Below, piece by piece: positions 1 through 6,723 of a stretch of 28,297 nt of DNA. This DNA comes from a virus. Numbering within the stretch: position 1 is the stretch's first letter; each line of letters begins with the position of its first letter. The notes below the pieces were generated by a model that saw only the letters and a program-made list of their open reading frames with translations, ran no database searches and was not told the DNA's origin. The DNA is taken from IMG/VR virus record IMGVR_UViG_3300043772_000839, positions 1-28,297 of that record, one strand, 5' to 3'. Position numbers and translations under genes: made by a program.

Positions 1-87
1 ACGATGCGCGGTCGTGGTTCTCTAGTTGAGTGCCAAGTACGCGAGTGGAAACGCTGGTGGTCTGTGTATGAAGACCTGCGGGCATAA
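1..87 (+). CDS. C-terminal end of an unknown gene (partial at window edge)
   Basis: The frame starting at base 1 is open up to a TAA at 85-87, giving at least 28 codons ending in REWKRWWSVYEDLRA. The stop is fused to the TAAGGA ribosome-binding site of the next gene, the tight packing seen across this arm, which is why I read it as the 3' end of a real gene entering from the left. An internal ATG at 4-6 could instead make it a very short ORF. The tail is rich in Trp, Arg and Glu and matches no family I recognise. Confidence 0.4.
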   Translation, partial: TMRGRGSLVECQVREWKRWWSVYEDLRA

Positions 88-97
88 GGAAAGGAGA

Positions 98-316
98 ATG
101 AAATGTCCGACATGCAACGCCTGGACGTCTGTTCTGGAGTCAGTTCTCAGGAGAGATGGATCGCGCCGCCGTCGCTACCAGTGTGCGAACCTGCACAGGT
201 TCAACACGGAGGAAAGAATTGTTGGCCTTTCCTCTACAGCTACCGAGGTGACACCCTCGTCGTCAACAGCGCAATACGAAAATCCAAATACAAAAGCGCC
301 GAAGAAGTCGGCGTAG
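98..316 (+). CDS. NrdR-like zinc ribbon protein, 72 aa
   Basis: The protein opens MKCPTCNAWTSVLES, with C3-x2-C6, followed by RRDGSRRRRYQC and HRFNTEE. This is the layout of the N-terminal zinc ribbon of NrdR, the repressor of ribonucleotide reductase genes (CPxC, DSR-like turn, RRRR, then a second metal pair and RFTTxE). Here the second pair seems to be C29 and H33 rather than two cysteines. The ATP-cone domain of NrdR is absent: the rest is a short Ser/Thr/Lys-rich tail. ATG 98 is preferred over a TTG at 26 because TAAGGA at 85-90 sits 7 bases upstream and the zinc motif begins right after it. It is probably a small nucleic-acid-binding protein; a true NrdR role is not supported without the cone. 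Confidence 0.75.
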   Translation: MKCPTCNAWTSVLESVLRRDGSRRRRYQCANLHRFNTEERIVGLSSTATEVTPSSSTAQYENPNTKAPKKSA

Positions 317-325
317 CAGATTTTT
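297..325 (+). terminator. weak candidate intrinsic terminator
   Basis: A perfect 6-bp stem (CGCCGA at 297-302, TCGGCG at 308-313) with a 5-base loop overlaps the stop codon of the zinc ribbon gene. A run of five T follows at 321-325. Eight bases separate the stem from the T run, so it is a poor match to an efficient terminator. It could be chance in coding sequence. Confidence 0.3.
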
Positions 326-403
326 AGCGGGCTTGCATAGCTGCAAGCGTGGTTCTAGCCTCACAGATGTGAAGCCGATGCTTGCGTACCATACGTGCCC
401 GCT
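326..403 (+). other. structured non-coding segment closed by a 7-bp stem
   Basis: AGCGGGC (326-332) pairs perfectly with GCCCGCT (397-403), enclosing 64 bases. Inside lie TTGC/GCAA (333-336 with 343-346), TCAC/GTGA (361-364 with 369-372) and CGTA/TACG (385-388 with 392-395). The overall size is that of a tRNA and the closing stem has acceptor-stem length, but there is no GTTCGA-type T-loop and the arms do not fit tRNA geometry. It occupies most of the gap at 317-496, where no gene is seen. It could be a small RNA or the folded leader of the DUF3310 gene. Confidence 0.35.
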
Positions 404-442
404 GATTTTGATGCGTATGGTGCATCTCCCTGAACCTAGACC

Positions 443-472
443 GAGGGGGCTAGGAATCTGTGTGTCCCCCTC
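443..472 (+). other. stem-loop upstream of the DUF3310 gene
   Basis: GAGGGGG (443-449) pairs perfectly with CCCCCTC (466-472) around a 16-base loop. No T run follows, so it is not a standard terminator. It ends 24 bases before the ATG at 497, which has no good Shine-Dalgarno sequence, so a leader structure acting on translation or RNA stability is possible. The function is inferred only from position. Confidence 0.3.
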
Positions 473-496
473 AACCCCCAACAACACCTCAACATC

Positions 497-778
497 ATGC
501 ACAAACTCATGACCGAAGCGGACCTACAGATGCTGCAGGCCAAGGCGGTGGCGAATGCCACACAAGTGGGCGGCGCTCACTACAAACAACACACCTACGA
601 AACGTGGGACGTGATCCTCGACTGGCAGTTAGGGTATCTAGACGGCAACGCTGTCAAGTATCTGTCCCGCTGGCGGCACAAGGGCGGTGTGCAAGACCTG
701 AAGAAGGCCCGTCATTACATCGACAAACTGATAGAGGTCACAGAAGCGGAGCAAGCAAATGGCAACCCCGGAAAGTAA
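497..778 (+). CDS. DUF3310 family protein, 93 aa
   Basis: Residues 23-85 carry the DUF3310 pattern: QVGGAHYK, then WDVILDWQLGYLDGNAVKYL, then SRWRHKGGVQDLKKARHYID. DUF3310 is a small phage family; its T7 member, gp1.7, has been described as a nucleotide kinase in dTMP metabolism, so a nucleotide-pool role is plausible but not shown by the sequence. ATG 497 has no clear ribosome-binding site, and ATG 509 (MTEADLQ) is an equally possible start. The 3' end overlaps the VRR-NUC gene by 20 bases, which suggests coupled translation. Confidence 0.85.
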   Translation: MHKLMTEADLQMLQAKAVANATQVGGAHYKQHTYETWDVILDWQLGYLDGNAVKYLSRWRHKGGVQDLKKARHYIDKLIEVTEAEQANGNPGK

Positions 779-1061
779 AGTCAAAGCCAAGTGCGTCGAG
801 ATCATCAAGAAGTACCGCGCTTACTACTTCTTTCCTGCACAGAACGGCTACGGTCGAGCAGGCATCCCAGACATCATTGTCTGCTACCGAGGCATGTTCC
901 TTGGTGTAGAATGCAAGGCCGGGTTTAACAAACCAACGGCACTGCAAGAACGTGAGATGGCCGACATACACAAAGCCGGTGGGTCCGCGATGGTCGTCAG
1001 GGAAGATACACTTGAACTGCTCGAAGAGTGGTTCGCAGAAAGGCAATCATGGGCACAGTAG
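759..1061 (+). CDS. VRR-NUC domain nuclease, 100 aa
   Basis: This is a stand-alone VRR-NUC domain of the PD-(D/E)XK nuclease fold. The active-site line is visible: GRAGIPD with D38, then VECKAG with E51 and K53 (the E-x-K motif), with E14 in the first helix as a possible further ligand. The length is normal for single-domain phage members, which are related to Holliday-junction resolvase-like and structure-specific nucleases. It starts inside the DUF3310 gene (20-base overlap), and its stop overlaps the start of the next ORF. A role in resolving replication or recombination branches is inferred from the family and the replication-gene context. Confidence 0.88.
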   Translation: MATPESKVKAKCVEIIKKYRAYYFFPAQNGYGRAGIPDIIVCYRGMFLGVECKAGFNKPTALQEREMADIHKAGGSAMVVREDTLELLEEWFAERQSWAQ

Positions 1062-1354
1062 ACACAGACAGCTTAAAGCAACGCATCGAGATGGTAGCGA
1101 TGATGGAGCGCATCGCTGCGCTTCCTGCAGATGAGGCGGACCAGTTCGTGCGGGCCATACTCATGGTGGGTAGTTGTTTCTTGAATCAGAAGAACCACGG
1201 CGTGTTCCTGCTGGTCGAGGATGAGTCCATGCTCAAGGTCATGGGGGTCAACTCCAGCCTCCACGAGACCGGCCACATCATCACGCAAGCCGCTGAGATG
1301 TTCATCACCAACATGGTCGCCAACGACCTGCAACGCAAAGGAGAAACGCATTGA
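1049..1354 (+). CDS. hypothetical protein, 101 aa
   Basis: No family recognised. From ATG 1049 it begins MGTVDTDSLKQRIEMVAMME and is a soluble, mostly helical protein with one hydrophobic stretch (FVRAILMVGSCFL) too short and mixed to call a membrane segment with confidence. A GTG at 1028 in the same frame would add seven residues and lengthen the overlap with the VRR-NUC gene. ATG 1049 keeps the usual 10-20 base overlap. Its stop TGA (1352-1354) is nested within the TTG start region of the DNA polymerase, so it is translationally linked to replication. Confidence 0.7.
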   Translation: MGTVDTDSLKQRIEMVAMMERIAALPADEADQFVRAILMVGSCFLNQKNHGVFLLVEDESMLKVMGVNSSLHETGHIITQAAEMFITNMVANDLQRKGETH

Positions 1355-3330
1355 AACCCTACGACAAGATCATCGTGCTTGACTTCGAGACCGCATGGTC
1401 TCGGTCCGAATACACGCTATCCAAGATGACCACTGAAGAGTACGTGCGGGATCCCAGGTTCAAGGCCTGGGGCTTGTGCTGGAAGGTCGTCGGCACCGAC
1501 GAGATCCCGGTGTGGGTGAGGGGCGACCGCATCGGTCGCTGGAAGTCCAGCATCGACTGGTCCCGCACTGCTGTGCTTGCTCACAACGCCCAGTTCGACG
1601 TGACGATCCTCTCGTGGGTCTACGGCATCCAGCCCGCGTTCATCTTCGACACGCTCAGCATGGCCCGGGCCCTGCGTGGCGTGGAGGTGGGCAACAGTCT
1701 GGCTACGCTGGCCGAGGCGTTCGAGCTTCCCCCCAAGGGCAAGGCAGTGCACTCAACCGATGGTCTGCTGGAGAGCATTCCGTTCCACATCGAGCAAGAG
1801 CTTGCCGACTACTGCAAGCACGACACGTACCTGTGTGAGCAGATCTTCCTGCGCTTGATCGAGGGCTACCCGACCAAGGAGTTGAAGCTCATCGACATGA
1901 CGCTCAAGATGTATACCCGCCCGCTGCTGCAGCTTGACAAGGAGATGCTGGCACAGGCGATTGAAGAAGAAAGGACTGCACGTGAAGGACTCCTTGCAAA
2001 GCTCGGCATGGTGGAAGCTACTCTCGCTTCGAACCCGCAATTTGCGCAAGCGCTCAAAGCACTTGGGGTCGATCCGCCGACTAAGATCAGCAAGACAACA
2101 GGCGAAGAGACGCTTGCTCTCGCTAAGAATGATGCACTGTTCCAGGCCCTGCTCAATCATGAGAATGAGGATGTGGCTCTTCTCTGCGAAGCAAGACTGA
2201 AGGTCAAGAGCACTAGCGAACGCACACGAGCGCAGCGCTTCCTCGACATTGCTGACCGGGGCAACCTGCCGGTGCCCCTGAGCTACTACGGTGCAGCCAC
2301 AGGCCGGTGGACTGCAGCCAAGGGCAGCGCGATCAACATGCAGAATTTGAAGAGGGGCTCCTTTCTTCGTAAAGCAATACTTGCTCCCGAGGGGCACGTC
2401 ATCGTGGTCGGTGACCTCTCGCAGATCGAGCCGCGTGTGCTGGCGTGGCTGGCGGACTACCAAGAACTGATCAACATCTTCCGCTCGGGCGGTGATCCGT
2501 ACGCACGCTTCGGTGCAGAGATGTTCAACATCCCCGGCATGACCAAGGACAGTCACCCGGTGGAGCGGCAGTCGGCCAAGTCAGCCCTGCTGGGCGCGGG
2601 CTACCAGCTAGGCTGGGCCAGCTTCGCGGCCCAGTTGCTTACTGGGTTCCTCGGTGCACCACCCAAGCGGTACTCAAGGGAAGAGGCGAAGCAGCTTGGC
2701 GTTGTCGGCGCTGACGTGCAGAAGTTCTTGTCCTGGGACGAGAACCTCAAGAAGATGGAGGAGATCCCCCACACCTGCACCGACCTCGAGCTTGCCATCC
2801 ACTGCCTCGCAGCCAAGGCCATCATCGACAAGTACCGCACGGCCTCGTGGCCGGTGGTGGCGTTCTGGGAACTGATGGGCATCCTCATCGAGCAGAGCCT
2901 GTACAAGGGCAAGGAGTACACGCACAAGTGCCTGACCTTCCGCAAGGGCGAAATCGTCTTGCCAAGCGGCATGTCTGTGCGGTATCCTGACCTCCGCCCT
3001 GACCAAGACGAGAGGGGCCGAGTCCAGTGGAGCTACGCTGACGGCAAGGACGGCAAGCGAAGCAAGCTCTACGCGGGCAAGGTCACGAACAACGTGGTGC
3101 AGGGCACGGCGCGTTGTGTGATGACTGACGGGATGCTGCGAATAGGAAAGCGCTATCCGGTCTGTGGAACCGTGCACGACGAGGCGTTGTGTATCGCGCC
3201 GGAGAGTGAAGCAGATGAGGCCAAAGACTACCTTCTGGCCTGCATGACCGTGCAGCCGAGCTACATGCCGGGGATTCCCCTGGCTGCAGACGGCGGTGCT
3301 AACAGACGCTATGGACTGGCAAAAGGATGA
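1351..3330 (+). CDS. family A DNA polymerase with 3'-5' exonuclease, 659 aa
   Basis: The replicative polymerase. The N-terminal DEDDy exonuclease shows LDFETAW (D11, E13), AHNAQFD (D83) and YCKHD (Y154, D158). The polymerase domain shows motif A GDLSQIEPR (D355), motif B RQSAKSALLGAGYQLG (R406, K410) and motif C VHDE (H609, D610, E611). All catalytic residues I can check are present, so it should be active in both polymerisation and proofreading. There is no 5' nuclease domain, as usual for phage enzymes. The start is a TTG at 1351, in frame with an AAAGGAG box 7-13 bases upstream and overlapping the previous gene's TGA. No ATG lies in this stretch, and the exonuclease motif begins ten residues in, so a later start would break the domain. 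It is followed by an ATGA overlap. Confidence 0.96.
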   Translation: MKPYDKIIVLDFETAWSRSEYTLSKMTTEEYVRDPRFKAWGLCWKVVGTDEIPVWVRGDRIGRWKSSIDWSRTAVLAHNAQFDVTILSWVYGIQPAFIFDTLSMARALRGVEVGNSLATLAEAFELPPKGKAVHSTDGLLESIPFHIEQELADYCKHDTYLCEQIFLRLIEGYPTKELKLIDMTLKMYTRPLLQLDKEMLAQAIEEERTAREGLLAKLGMVEATLASNPQFAQALKALGVDPPTKISKTTGEETLALAKNDALFQALLNHENEDVALLCEARLKVKSTSERTRAQRFLDIADRGNLPVPLSYYGAATGRWTAAKGSAINMQNLKRGSFLRKAILAPEGHVIVVGDLSQIEPRVLAWLADYQELINIFRSGGDPYARFGAEMFNIPGMTKDSHPVERQSAKSALLGAGYQLGWASFAAQLLTGFLGAPPKRYSREEAKQLGVVGADVQKFLSWDENLKKMEEIPHTCTDLELAIHCLAAKAIIDKYRTASWPVVAFWELMGILIEQSLYKGKEYTHKCLTFRKGEIVLPSGMSVRYPDLRPDQDERGRVQWSYADGKDGKRSKLYAGKVTNNVVQGTARCVMTDGMLRIGKRYPVCGTVHDEALCIAPESEADEAKDYLLACMTVQPSYMPGIPLAADGGANRRYGLAKG

Positions 3331-3539
3331 ACACCATCACCGACTACGCCATGCCGCTCATGGAGATCGAGCGCATGGCCCGAGCAATCCACGACTTGTG
3401 CCTTGAGCGCAAGTATGGACAAGCGCGTGAACTCACCACTCACCTGGGTGTTGAGAACCGCATCCTGCAAGCCACGCTTGCACTACTCGAAGAAAAGGAG
3501 AAAGCCTTTGCAAACCCCCAAGAAGTTCAAGCTCAGTAA
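3327..3539 (+). CDS. hypothetical protein, 70 aa
   Basis: A small acidic, helical protein (MEIERMARAIHDLCLERKYGQAREL, LLEEKEKAF) of no family I recognise. The start ATG overlaps the polymerase TGA in an ATGA arrangement, typical of translational coupling, so its level should follow that of the polymerase. The last 32 bases overlap the start of the metallopeptidase gene. Its position directly after the polymerase might hint at an accessory role, but that is guesswork. Confidence 0.7.
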   Translation: MNTITDYAMPLMEIERMARAIHDLCLERKYGQARELTTHLGVENRILQATLALLEEKEKAFANPQEVQAQ

Positions 3540-3807
3540 CAAGACGTTCACCGTGCGCATGGTGGACACGATGCCCTGCCGGGGGCACATGGGTGAGGTG
3601 GACCACGACACGCGTGTGGTCACCATCGCCACCACCAGCAACCTGACGGGCCGGTCGTTCAAGACCGAGGAGGTGTCCGACACCTTCTGGCACGAGGTCA
3701 CTCACGCCATCTTGCAGGACATGAACCACCGGCTGTGGAACAACGAGAAGTTCGTCACACGCTTCGCCAACCGGCTCAACGAGGTCATCAACACATCGGA
3801 GATCTAA
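3508..3807 (+). CDS. small zincin metallopeptidase-like protein, 99 aa
   Basis: Residues 61-69 read WHEVTHAIL, an HExxH zinc-binding and catalytic motif (H62, E63, H66) on a predicted helix. A third ligand would be expected within the following 30 residues, but no clear one stands out. The fold resembles short ImmA/SprT-like phage metallopeptidases. The frame is open from further upstream, but TTG 3508 is the best start: AAAGGAG at 3494-3500 lies 7 bases before it, and upstream residues are low-quality shadow sequence. The stop TAA shares its last base with the next gene's ATG. The substrate is unknown; such proteins often sit in phage replication or regulatory blocks. Confidence 0.75.
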   Translation: MQTPKKFKLSNKTFTVRMVDTMPCRGHMGEVDHDTRVVTIATTSNLTGRSFKTEEVSDTFWHEVTHAILQDMNHRLWNNEKFVTRFANRLNEVINTSEI

Positions 3808-4478
3808 TGGGTAACGCAGTCACTTGGAGCCATTCAGGCCTGAAGAAGTTTGAGCAGTGTGCGCGGCAGTATCACGAAGTGACGGTGCTGAAGCGCTTCC
3901 CTTTTAGGGATACCCCGCAGACGCTGTATGGTAAAGACGCGCACAAGGCCATCGAGGACTACGGGCGTGACGGCACACCACTGCCGCCAGAGTTCGTGAT
4001 CTTCCAGCCAGTCGTAGACGTTCTCCTTGCCAAGCCTGGGAGGAAGCTGTTCGAGCATGAGATGGCGCTGACCAAGGACTTGCGACCCTGTGACTTCAAG
4101 TCTGACGACAGGTGGGTGCGCGGCATCGCGGACCTGCTCATCGTGGATGACGACAACCTGACGGCCCGGGTGGTGGACTGGAAGACGGGCAATGACAAGT
4201 ATCCAGACAGGGACCAGCTAACGCTGATGTCCCTGATGGTGTTTGCCCACTTCCCCCACATCCGCTCTGTCTCGTCTGCCTTGTTCTTCATCGTCAAGGG
4301 CAGCATGGTCAAGCACAAGATGTCCTACGAAGACGCAGAGGCTGCGTGGTGGGACTACCGGGAGCGCGTTGCCAAGCTTGAGGCAGCGCACGAGTTCGAC
4401 GTGTGGAACCCCTCACAGAGCCCGCTGTGCGGATGGTGCCCCGTCAAAGACTGTACGTTCAACACGAAGAGGAGTTGA
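3807..4478 (+). CDS. Cas4/RecB-like PD-(D/E)XK nuclease, 223 aa
   Basis: A PD-(D/E)XK exonuclease of the PDDEXK_1 group. Visible residues are H46 (GKDAHKAIE), E85, D109 (RGIADLL) and the D124-W-K126 motif (VVDWKTG), followed by a DQLTLMSL helix like the QxxxY motif. Four cysteines, C18 (FEQCARQY), C208, C211 and C216 (LCGWCPVKDC), are spaced as in Cas4 and AddB, where they bind an iron-sulphur cluster that pins the termini together. ATG 3807 overlaps the previous stop (TAATG). It probably processes DNA ends in phage replication or recombination; nothing nearby suggests CRISPR adaptation. The stop is one base before the next ATG (TGATATGG). Confidence 0.88.
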   Translation: MGNAVTWSHSGLKKFEQCARQYHEVTVLKRFPFRDTPQTLYGKDAHKAIEDYGRDGTPLPPEFVIFQPVVDVLLAKPGRKLFEHEMALTKDLRPCDFKSDDRWVRGIADLLIVDDDNLTARVVDWKTGNDKYPDRDQLTLMSLMVFAHFPHIRSVSSALFFIVKGSMVKHKMSYEDAEAAWWDYRERVAKLEAAHEFDVWNPSQSPLCGWCPVKDCTFNTKRS

Positions 4479-4479
4479 T

Positions 4480-4710
4480 ATGGCGTGGAACTTCATGTGC
4501 AACGTAGATCGCGTCGAAATTGATGTTGTCAACAAACGTGCGTATCTGCACTTGCCTAAACACAACGTGCCGGATGGGCGCAGCACCGTCGCAAACATCT
4601 CTGGCGCTGATCCAGAGGTCGAAGTTATTTGTTTGCTTTGTGAGGGTAAACAGCAAGGGTTCTACATCAAAGGCCCCACCAAGTGGGAATATCGAGAGGT
4701 GGCATCATGA
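4480..4710 (+). CDS. hypothetical protein, 76 aa
   Basis: Begins MAWNFMCNVDRVEIDVVNKR and ends KWEYREVAS. It looks like a small beta-rich domain, with three cysteines (CNV, CLLC) that could bind metal but do not match a named motif. The start is well supported by GAGGAG at 4469-4474, five bases upstream. Its stop overlaps the next gene's start (ATGA). No function can be assigned. Base composition in the second half is more AT-rich than the Cas4-like gene before it. Confidence 0.7.
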   Translation: MAWNFMCNVDRVEIDVVNKRAYLHLPKHNVPDGRSTVANISGADPEVEVICLLCEGKQQGFYIKGPTKWEYREVAS

Positions 4711-4874
4711 CACGGCAGGAGCTAGTAGACATAATGAAAAGTATCCCCTTGGACGACGATGACTGGGTACGTCTGTTTATGCGGAAGCTAAACGACGCTT
4801 TTCCAGAAATGGCGGCAGGACTAGTGCGACTAGCAGAGGAGCGATTAAATGACTCAGACCAACGGCAAGCGTGA
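4707..4874 (+). CDS. hypothetical protein, 55 aa
   Basis: A very small acidic helical protein starting MTRQELVDIMKSIPLDDDDW. The ATG at 4707 lies in an ATGA overlap with the previous gene. An upstream in-frame ATG at 4683 would add eight residues and enlarge the overlap, and is less likely. The 3' end overlaps the HNH gene by 26 bases. No family recognised; its support is the coding-like composition and the tight, in-order packing. Confidence 0.6.
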   Translation: MTRQELVDIMKSIPLDDDDWVRLFMRKLNDAFPEMAAGLVRLAEERLNDSDQRQA

Positions 4875-5088
4875 CTACAAGCACGCGTACAAGCTGCAGA
4901 AGGCAACCGGAGAGACGACCGATCAGATCGAGCGCCAACGCGCACGCAGGGCCTACGACAAGGAGGGCATCGACCGCGCAGGCAAGGACATCGACCACGT
5001 TAAGCCGCTGCGCAAGGGTGGCAAGAGCACCGCAGGCAACCTGCGGCTGCGCTCAAAGAAAGCGAATCAAGCGGACAACGGCAAGTAA
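4849..5088 (+). CDS. small HNH-type protein, 79 aa
   Basis: Residues 45-72 carry DIDHVKPLRKGG, then AGNLRLRSKKANQAD, the core of a compact HNH (beta-beta-alpha metal) domain: D-H in the first strand, the asparagine of GNLR, and a final polar residue in the helix (N of KANQAD). The N-terminal half is Lys/Arg-rich and probably binds DNA. No zinc-binding CxxC pairs are present. In phages such proteins can act in packaging or as nicking or homing enzymes. The location inside the replication block, well packed and similar in base use to its neighbours, argues for a resident gene rather than a recent mobile insertion. Nuclease activity is inferred. Confidence 0.7.
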   Translation: MTQTNGKRDYKHAYKLQKATGETTDQIERQRARRAYDKEGIDRAGKDIDHVKPLRKGGKSTAGNLRLRSKKANQADNGK

Positions 5089-5105
5089 AACAACGGAGAA
5101 AGCAA

Positions 5106-6683
5106 GTGGAGATATTCGACAACCGCATACTGCTCTTCAACACCAGACACCCGCACCGCTACAGCATCATCCCCAAGCACAAGGTGCTGCCCATCGAGGG
5201 TGGCTACCAAGTCGCTGTCCACTGGGGCCTTGATGAGACGCGTGTGCTGCGCAACCTGGGTGTGAAGAACGTCCCCTCTCCCATCCAGGGGAGGTATGAG
5301 TGGCCTGGGCGCTACCGCCCGATGGACCACCAGCGCGACACGTCAGCGTTCCTCACGTTCAACCGGCGTGCGTTCGTGCTGTCAGAACCCGGGACGGGCA
5401 AGACCCTCAGCGCCCTGTGGGCGGCTGACTACCTGATGAAGCGCGGTGAGGTCAGGCGGTGCCTGATCCTGTGCCCCCTGTCGATCATGCACAGCGCATG
5501 GATGCAGGACTTGGGTAACTCCGTCATCCACAGGAGCGCAGTGGTGGCCCACCACGCACAGGCTGCGCGACGCATCGAGTTGATACAGGAGGACTACGAG
5601 TTCGTCATCACGAACTACGAGGGCCTGAACCTGATTGCCAATGAGGTGAACAACGACGGGCGTTTCGACCTCGTAATTGTTGATGAGGCGAATGCATATA
5701 AGAACCCACAAACAAGACGTTGGAAAGCATTGAACTCGATCATCAAGCCAGAGACGTATTTGTGGATGATGACAGGTACGCCTGCTGCGCAGTCTCCTGT
5801 GGATGCGTACGGTCTTGCTCGGCTGGTCAACCCGACCAACGTGCCCAAGTTCTACACGGCGTGGCGCGATCAGGTGATGCAGAAGATCACCATGTTCAAG
5901 TGGGCTCCCAAGCCCGACGCTGCTGACCGGGTCTTCGCTGCGCTGCAGCCCGCCATACGCTTCACCAAGGCGCAGTGCCTGGACCTGCCGCCTGTGCTCA
6001 CGACCACACGTGAGGTGCCGCTCACGCCACAGCAGGCCAAGTACTACAACCTGCTGCGCGACCAGATGGTGGCGATGGCTGCGGGCGAGACGATCACTGC
6101 CGTGAACGCAGCGGGCGTGCTCAACAAGCTCCTGCAGATCAGCACCGGGGTGTCCTACACCGACAACCAAGAGGTGGTCGAGTTCGATGCCACGCCAAGG
6201 CTGAACGTCCTGCTCGAGGCGCTGGAGCAGACAGACCGCAAGGTCATCGTGTTCGCGCTCTTCCGCGCTGCCATCAGCACCATCAGCGCCTTCCTCACCA
6301 AGAACGGTGTGGCCTGCGAGGAAATCCACGGCGGGGTCACGGCGACCAAGCGAGGCGACATCATCAAGCGCTTCCAGACGCAGCCCAACCCGAGGGTGCT
6401 GGTCATGCAGCCCCAGGCCACAGCGCACGGCATCACGCTGACTGCTGCGGACACCGTGATCTTCTACGGCCCGCTGATGAGCGTGGAGCAATACGTGCAG
6501 TGCATCGCCCGGGCCGACCGCAAGGGGCAGTCCTCCGACAAGGTCACCGTGATCCACATCGAGGGGTCGCCGGTCGAGAAGCGCATGTTCAAGGCCCTGT
6601 CCAGCAAGGTGGACGACAACGCCCTGCTGGTCAAGTTGTTCGAAGAAGAAATTTCAGGAAGGGGGTTGCCGAAGCCAGTTTGA
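5106..6683 (+). CDS. SNF2-type superfamily 2 helicase, 525 aa
   Basis: A DNA-dependent ATPase/helicase. Motif I is SEPGTGKT (G96-T100), motif Ia-like ILCPLSI, motif II VDEAN (D193-N196), motif III MMTGTP, motif V near QATAHGITLTAAD, and motif VI QCIARADRKGQ (Q465-R472), which is the SNF2/RapA style rather than classic DEAD-box. It probably remodels DNA-protein complexes or unwinds DNA during replication or recombination. The start is GTG 5106, with GGAG at 5095-5098 seven bases upstream. No ATG is available near it, and the N-terminal region EIFDNRILLFNTRHP looks coding from the first residue. It is the largest gene in the first operon section after the polymerase. Confidence 0.93.
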   Translation: MEIFDNRILLFNTRHPHRYSIIPKHKVLPIEGGYQVAVHWGLDETRVLRNLGVKNVPSPIQGRYEWPGRYRPMDHQRDTSAFLTFNRRAFVLSEPGTGKTLSALWAADYLMKRGEVRRCLILCPLSIMHSAWMQDLGNSVIHRSAVVAHHAQAARRIELIQEDYEFVITNYEGLNLIANEVNNDGRFDLVIVDEANAYKNPQTRRWKALNSIIKPETYLWMMTGTPAAQSPVDAYGLARLVNPTNVPKFYTAWRDQVMQKITMFKWAPKPDAADRVFAALQPAIRFTKAQCLDLPPVLTTTREVPLTPQQAKYYNLLRDQMVAMAAGETITAVNAAGVLNKLLQISTGVSYTDNQEVVEFDATPRLNVLLEALEQTDRKVIVFALFRAAISTISAFLTKNGVACEEIHGGVTATKRGDIIKRFQTQPNPRVLVMQPQATAHGITLTAADTVIFYGPLMSVEQYVQCIARADRKGQSSDKVTVIHIEGSPVEKRMFKALSSKVDDNALLVKLFEEEISGRGLPKPV

Positions 6684-6723
6684 CAATGTACAGTGTTGGA
6701 CACTAACTCAAAAAGGAGAACGC
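6680..6723 (+). promoter_or_regulatory. candidate promoter/operator in the 40-base gap after the helicase
   Basis: This is one of the few real gaps in the left arm. It holds TTGACA (6680-6685, a perfect sigma70 -35 box overlapping the helicase stop) but no good -10 at 17 bases. An alternative is TTGCCG at 6666-6671 with TACAGT at 6689-6694, spaced 17. A perfect inverted repeat AGTGT-TGG-ACACT (6692-6704) follows and could be an operator. AAAAAGGAG (6710-6718) is a strong ribosome-binding site for the next gene. The promoter call is tentative. Confidence 0.4.

Noticed and set aside
326-403. A tRNA gene
   Set aside because: Size and closing stem fit, but there is no T-loop consensus, no proper anticodon arm and no CCA or discriminator pattern, so only a structured segment is reported.
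3807-4478. Cas4 as part of a CRISPR-Cas adaptation module
   Set aside because: No Cas1, Cas2 or array is present, and the neighbours are phage replication genes.
5382-6557. 391-codon open frame on the - strand opposite the SNF2 helicase
   Set aside because: It is a shadow of the helicase codons: Asp/His/Leu/Arg-rich, with no start signal and no family features.
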